In this document: positions 61,264-64,000 of the stretch, in pieces
How positions within the stretch are numbered: the stretch's first letter is position 1
Layout of the letters: each line of letters starts with the position of its first letter
Notes under the pieces: model-generated
Seen by the model: the letters and a program-made list of their open reading frames with translations, nothing else
Databases searched by the model: none
What the model was told of the DNA's origin: nothing
Made by a program: the position numbers and the translations under genes
Source: Streptomyces griseus
Lineage (GTDB): Bacteria; Actinomycetota; Actinomycetes; Streptomycetales; Streptomycetaceae
DNA length: 64,000 nt
Assembly: GCF_001715295.1 (NCBI RefSeq)
Contig: NZ_MDKB01000003.1
Span: 178,211 to 242,210, forward strand
Direction of reading: 5' to 3'

Positions 61264-63975
61264 TCAGTGCGCGGCCGACTCCCAGTCCGTGCCGACCCCG
61301 ACGGACACGTCCAGCGGCGCACGCAGCTCCACCGCCGTGGACATCTCATGGCGCAGGATCTCCTCCACCTGCTTCCGCTCGCCCTTCGCGATCTCCAGGA
61401 CGATTTCGTCATGGACCTGGAGCAGCATCCGCGACGCCAGCCCCGCCCCGGTCAGCGCCCGGTCCACGTGCAGCATCGCGACCTTCACGATGTCGGCGGC
61501 CGTCCCCTGGATCGGCGCGTTCAGCGCCATCCGCTCCGCCGTCTCACGCCTCTGACGGTTGTCGCTGTTCAGGTCGGGCAGATACCGGCGCCGGCCGAAG
61601 ATCGTCTCCGTGTACCCGGTGGCCCTGGCCTCCTCCACGACCCGGCGCAGATAGTCACGGACACCGCCGAACCGCTCGAAGTAGGTGTCCATCAGCCTGC
61701 GCGCCTCACCGGCCTCGATGTTCAGCTGCTGCGACAGACCGAACGCGGAGAGACCGTAGGCCAGCCCGTACGACATCGCCTTGATCTTGCGGCGCATCTC
61801 CGCGTCGACCGCCGACGTGTCGACGCCGAACACCTGCGAGGCGACGGTGGTGTGCAGGTCCTCCCCCGACGTGAACGCCTCGATCAGCCCGGCGTCCTCC
61901 GACAGGTGCGCCATGACCCGCAGCTCGATCTGGCTGTAGTCCGCCGTCATCAGCGTCTCGAAACCCTCGCCGACGACGAACCCTCGGCGGATGGCCCGCC
62001 CCTCGTCCGTACGCACGGGGATGTTCTGGAGGTTCGGGTCGGTGGAGGAGAGCCGCCCCGTCGCCGCGACCGTCTGGTTGAACGTGGTGTGGATACGGCC
62101 GTCCGCACCGATCGTCTTGATCAGCCCCTCGACCGTGACCCGCAGCTTGGCCTGCTCACGGTGGCGCAGCATGATGACCGGCAGTTCGTGCTCGGTCTGC
62201 CCCGCCAGCCAGGCCAGGGCGTCGGCGTCCGTGGTGTAGCCCGTCTTCGTCTTCTTCGTCCTGGGCAGCGCCAGCTCGCCGAACAGGACCTCCTGCAGCT
62301 GCTTGGGCGAGCCGAGGTTGAACTCGTGGCCCACCGCGGCGTGCGCCTCCTTCACCGCCTGCTGCACAGCGCCGGCGAACTGCTGCTCCATGCCTTCCAG
62401 ATGCGCCCGGTCGGCGGCGATGCCGTGCCGCTCCAGCCGGGCCAGCATGATCGAGGTCGGCAACTCCATGTCATGCAGAAGCCCGGTGGCGCCGACCTCC
62501 TCCAGACGCGTCGTGAACGCCTCCGAGAGGTCGAGCACGGCCCGCGCCTGCGCCATCAGGGCGTCGGCCTCCGCACGGTCGTCCGCGCCGAAGGCCAGCT
62601 GCCCGTCGGCCGCCGGGGCGGGGGCCAGTTCCCGGCCGAGGTACTCCACCGCCAGCGCGTCCAGGGCGAAGGAACGGCGCCCCGGCTTGACCAGGTAGGC
62701 GGCGAGCGCGGTGTCCATCGCGACACCCTCCAGCCGCCACCCCTGTTCCGGGAAGACCCGCAGGGCGTTCTTGGCGTTGTGCAGGACCTTGGGCCGCTGC
62801 GGATCCGCGATCCACGCGGCGAGCGCCTGCTCGTCGGCCTCCCCGAGCTCGGCCGGATCCAGCCAGGCGGCCGCCCCGTCGGCGGCGGCCAGCGCGATCT
62901 CCGTGACCGTGCCCGTGCCCAGCGACCAGGTGTCCACCGTCATGACGCCCAGGGGCTGGCGCCCACGGGCCTCCAGCCACGGGGCGACCTCGCCCTCCCC
63001 CAGCACCGCACCGTCCAGCTCGATACCCGCCGCGGGCTCCGGGGCCTTCGCCTCGGCGGCCCCCGGATCGACGGCGAGCAGCCGCTCACGCAGGCTCGGG
63101 TTACGGATCTCCAGGATGTCCAGCACCCCGGTGACCGCCGTGCGGTCGTACGGAGCACGCTCGAGATCGGCGGGGAGCTTCGGCAGCTCCACGTCACGGA
63201 CCATCTCGGTCAGGACGCGGTTCATCTTCACCGCGTCCAGGTGGTCCCGGAAGTTCTGGCCCGCCTTGCCCTTCACCTCGTCGGCCCGCTCCACCAGCTC
63301 CGCGAACGAACCGAACTGGTTGATCCACTTCGCCGCCGTCTTCTCCCCCACCCCGGGGATGCCCGGCAGGTTGTCCGACGGGTCCCCCCGCAGCGCCGCG
63401 AAGTCCGGGTACTGGGCCGGCGTGAGGCCGTACTTCTCCAGCACCTTCTCCGGCGTGAAGCGCGTCAGCTCCGAAACGCCCTTCGTCGGGTACAGCACCG
63501 TCACGTTCTCCGTGATCAGCTGGAAGGAGTCACGGTCACCCGTGACGATCAGCACCTCGAACCCGGCCGCCTCGGCCTGCGTGGCCAGCGTCGCGATCAC
63601 GTCGTCCGCCTCGAAACCGTCCACCGCGAACCGGTCGGCGCGCATCGCGTCCAGCAGCTCGCCGATCAGCTCCACCTGCCCCTTGAACTCGTCAGGGGTC
63701 TTGGAACGGTTCGCCTTGTACTCGGGGAACTCCTGAGCGCGCCACGTCTTGCGCGACACGTCGAACGCCACCGCGAAATGCGTGGGCGCCTCGTCGCGCA
63801 GCGTGTTCGCCAGCATCGACATGAAGCCGTACACGGCATTGGTCGGCTGCCCCGTCGCCGTCGTGAAATTCTCCGCGGGCAGCGCAAAGAACGCCCGGTA
63901 CGCCAGGGAGTGCCCGTCCATCAGGAGCAGGCGCGGTCGGTTGTCTGCCGTCTTCTTCGATGCCGTCTCAGCCAC
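61264..63975 (-). CDS. polA: DNA polymerase I
   Basis: 903 aa. N-terminal 5'-3' exonuclease (flap) domain: LLLMDGHSLAYRAFFALP, DAMRADRFAVDGFEADDVIATLAT and GDPSDNLPGIPGVGEKTAAKW. Middle domain resembles the 3'-5' exonuclease but lacks the DxE metal site (VDTWSLG instead), so it probably does not proofread, as in Mycobacterium. Polymerase domain: DPNLQNIPVRTDEGR, MTADYSQIELRVMAHLSED (motif A), RRKIKAMSYGLAYGLSAFG (motif B) and QVHDEIVLE (motif C). GTG 63975 (VAETASKKTADNR) is the start by family pattern, with GGGGG upstream. Confidence 0.96.
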   Translation of the reverse strand: MAETASKKTADNRPRLLLMDGHSLAYRAFFALPAENFTTATGQPTNAVYGFMSMLANTLRDEAPTHFAVAFDVSRKTWRAQEFPEYKANRSKTPDEFKGQVELIGELLDAMRADRFAVDGFEADDVIATLATQAEAAGFEVLIVTGDRDSFQLITENVTVLYPTKGVSELTRFTPEKVLEKYGLTPAQYPDFAALRGDPSDNLPGIPGVGEKTAAKWINQFGSFAELVERADEVKGKAGQNFRDHLDAVKMNRVLTEMVRDVELPKLPADLERAPYDRTAVTGVLDILEIRNPSLRERLLAVDPGAAEAKAPEPAAGIELDGAVLGEGEVAPWLEARGRQPLGVMTVDTWSLGTGTVTEIALAAADGAAAWLDPAELGEADEQALAAWIADPQRPKVLHNAKNALRVFPEQGWRLEGVAMDTALAAYLVKPGRRSFALDALAVEYLGRELAPAPAADGQLAFGADDRAEADALMAQARAVLDLSEAFTTRLEEVGATGLLHDMELPTSIMLARLERHGIAADRAHLEGMEQQFAGAVQQAVKEAHAAVGHEFNLGSPKQLQEVLFGELALPRTKKTKTGYTTDADALAWLAGQTEHELPVIMLRHREQAKLRVTVEGLIKTIGADGRIHTTFNQTVAATGRLSSTDPNLQNIPVRTDEGRAIRRGFVVGEGFETLMTADYSQIELRVMAHLSEDAGLIEAFTSGEDLHTTVASQVFGVDTSAVDAEMRRKIKAMSYGLAYGLSAFGLSQQLNIEAGEARRLMDTYFERFGGVRDYLRRVVEEARATGYTETIFGRRRYLPDLNSDNRQRRETAERMALNAPIQGTAADIVKVAMLHVDRALTGAGLASRMLLQVHDEIVLEIAKGERKQVEEILRHEMSTAVELRAPLDVSVGVGTDWESAAH

Positions 63976-64000
63976 GCCCCCGATCCTGCCACGGACCACT

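Overview
The window is chromosomal DNA of a high-GC actinobacterium, almost certainly a Streptomyces. Evidence: very strong G/C third-position bias, many GTG starts, GGAGG-type ribosome sites, ATGA/GTGA-coupled operons, and a marker set typical of the genus (ParA with a long N-terminal tail, ScpAB, a SepF paralogue, a DUF5685 protein with a cysteine-rich tail, an FxSxx-COOH RiPP precursor, a proofreading-deficient PolI). No rRNA, tRNA, CRISPR array, insertion sequence or intact phage gene was seen.

Left block, 0-31.6 kb. First comes core metabolism and chromosome biology: pyrG (5' end outside the window), a NUDIX hydrolase, a TPR/NB-ARC protein and ald. A tightly coupled + strand run follows: ParA, a ribbon-helix-helix-like partner, scpA, scpB, rluB. 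A strong terminator leads into a compact NAD operon: pnuC, nadR-like, nrtR, ADP-ribosylglycohydrolase. It is preceded by a 31-bp palindrome that I read as the NrtR operator. Then come a standalone maltokinase-cap protein, aroH-tyrA, and cmk-plsC-der, which end at a perfect 31-bp hairpin shared with two minus-strand hypotheticals. Next are a glycosyltransferase, an I78 inhibitor, a PAP2 phosphatase, a DHA2 exporter, a glutaryl-CoA-dehydrogenase-like enzyme, sepF, the Cys-rich DUF5685 protein and a DUF1684 protein.

Breakpoint/accessory segment, about 31.6-35.5 kb. A SLOG-like gene and a convergent SLATT-type (DUF4231) membrane protein lie next to fxsA (a 54-aa RiPP precursor ending in FNSAL) and an FxsB-type radical SAM/SPASM maturase. 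The fxsB reading frame runs, without a stop, straight into the antisense of a decapitated uvrB: only codons 1-74 of UvrB remain, ending at about 35310. From memory of S. coelicolor gene order, genes left of this point match the SCO1776-to-SCO1748 region read downwards, and genes to the right match SCO1966 (uvrB) to SCO2003 (polA) read upwards. The segment therefore looks like a rearrangement or insertion joint that has captured conflict-type genes.

Right block, 35.5-64 kb. This holds an MHYT membrane sensor, secreted glpQ (possible PHO box), ogt, an MFS exporter whose start lies in a 22-bp inverted repeat, a uridine-kinase-like protein, a secreted cupin, and an HxlR regulator divergent from alaA across a cluster of TTGG/CCAA dyads. 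Then come a SWIM protein and SNF2 helicase pair, an SPFH/Band-7 protein, a lipoprotein, a TPR protein, coaE, a PAC2 protein, rpsA with a clear promoter and terminator, a methyltransferase, hrpB, a lytic transglycosylase with Ig-like domains, a DUF4184 membrane protein and polA. Locus correspondences are recalled, not searched; functions come from motifs read in the translations.
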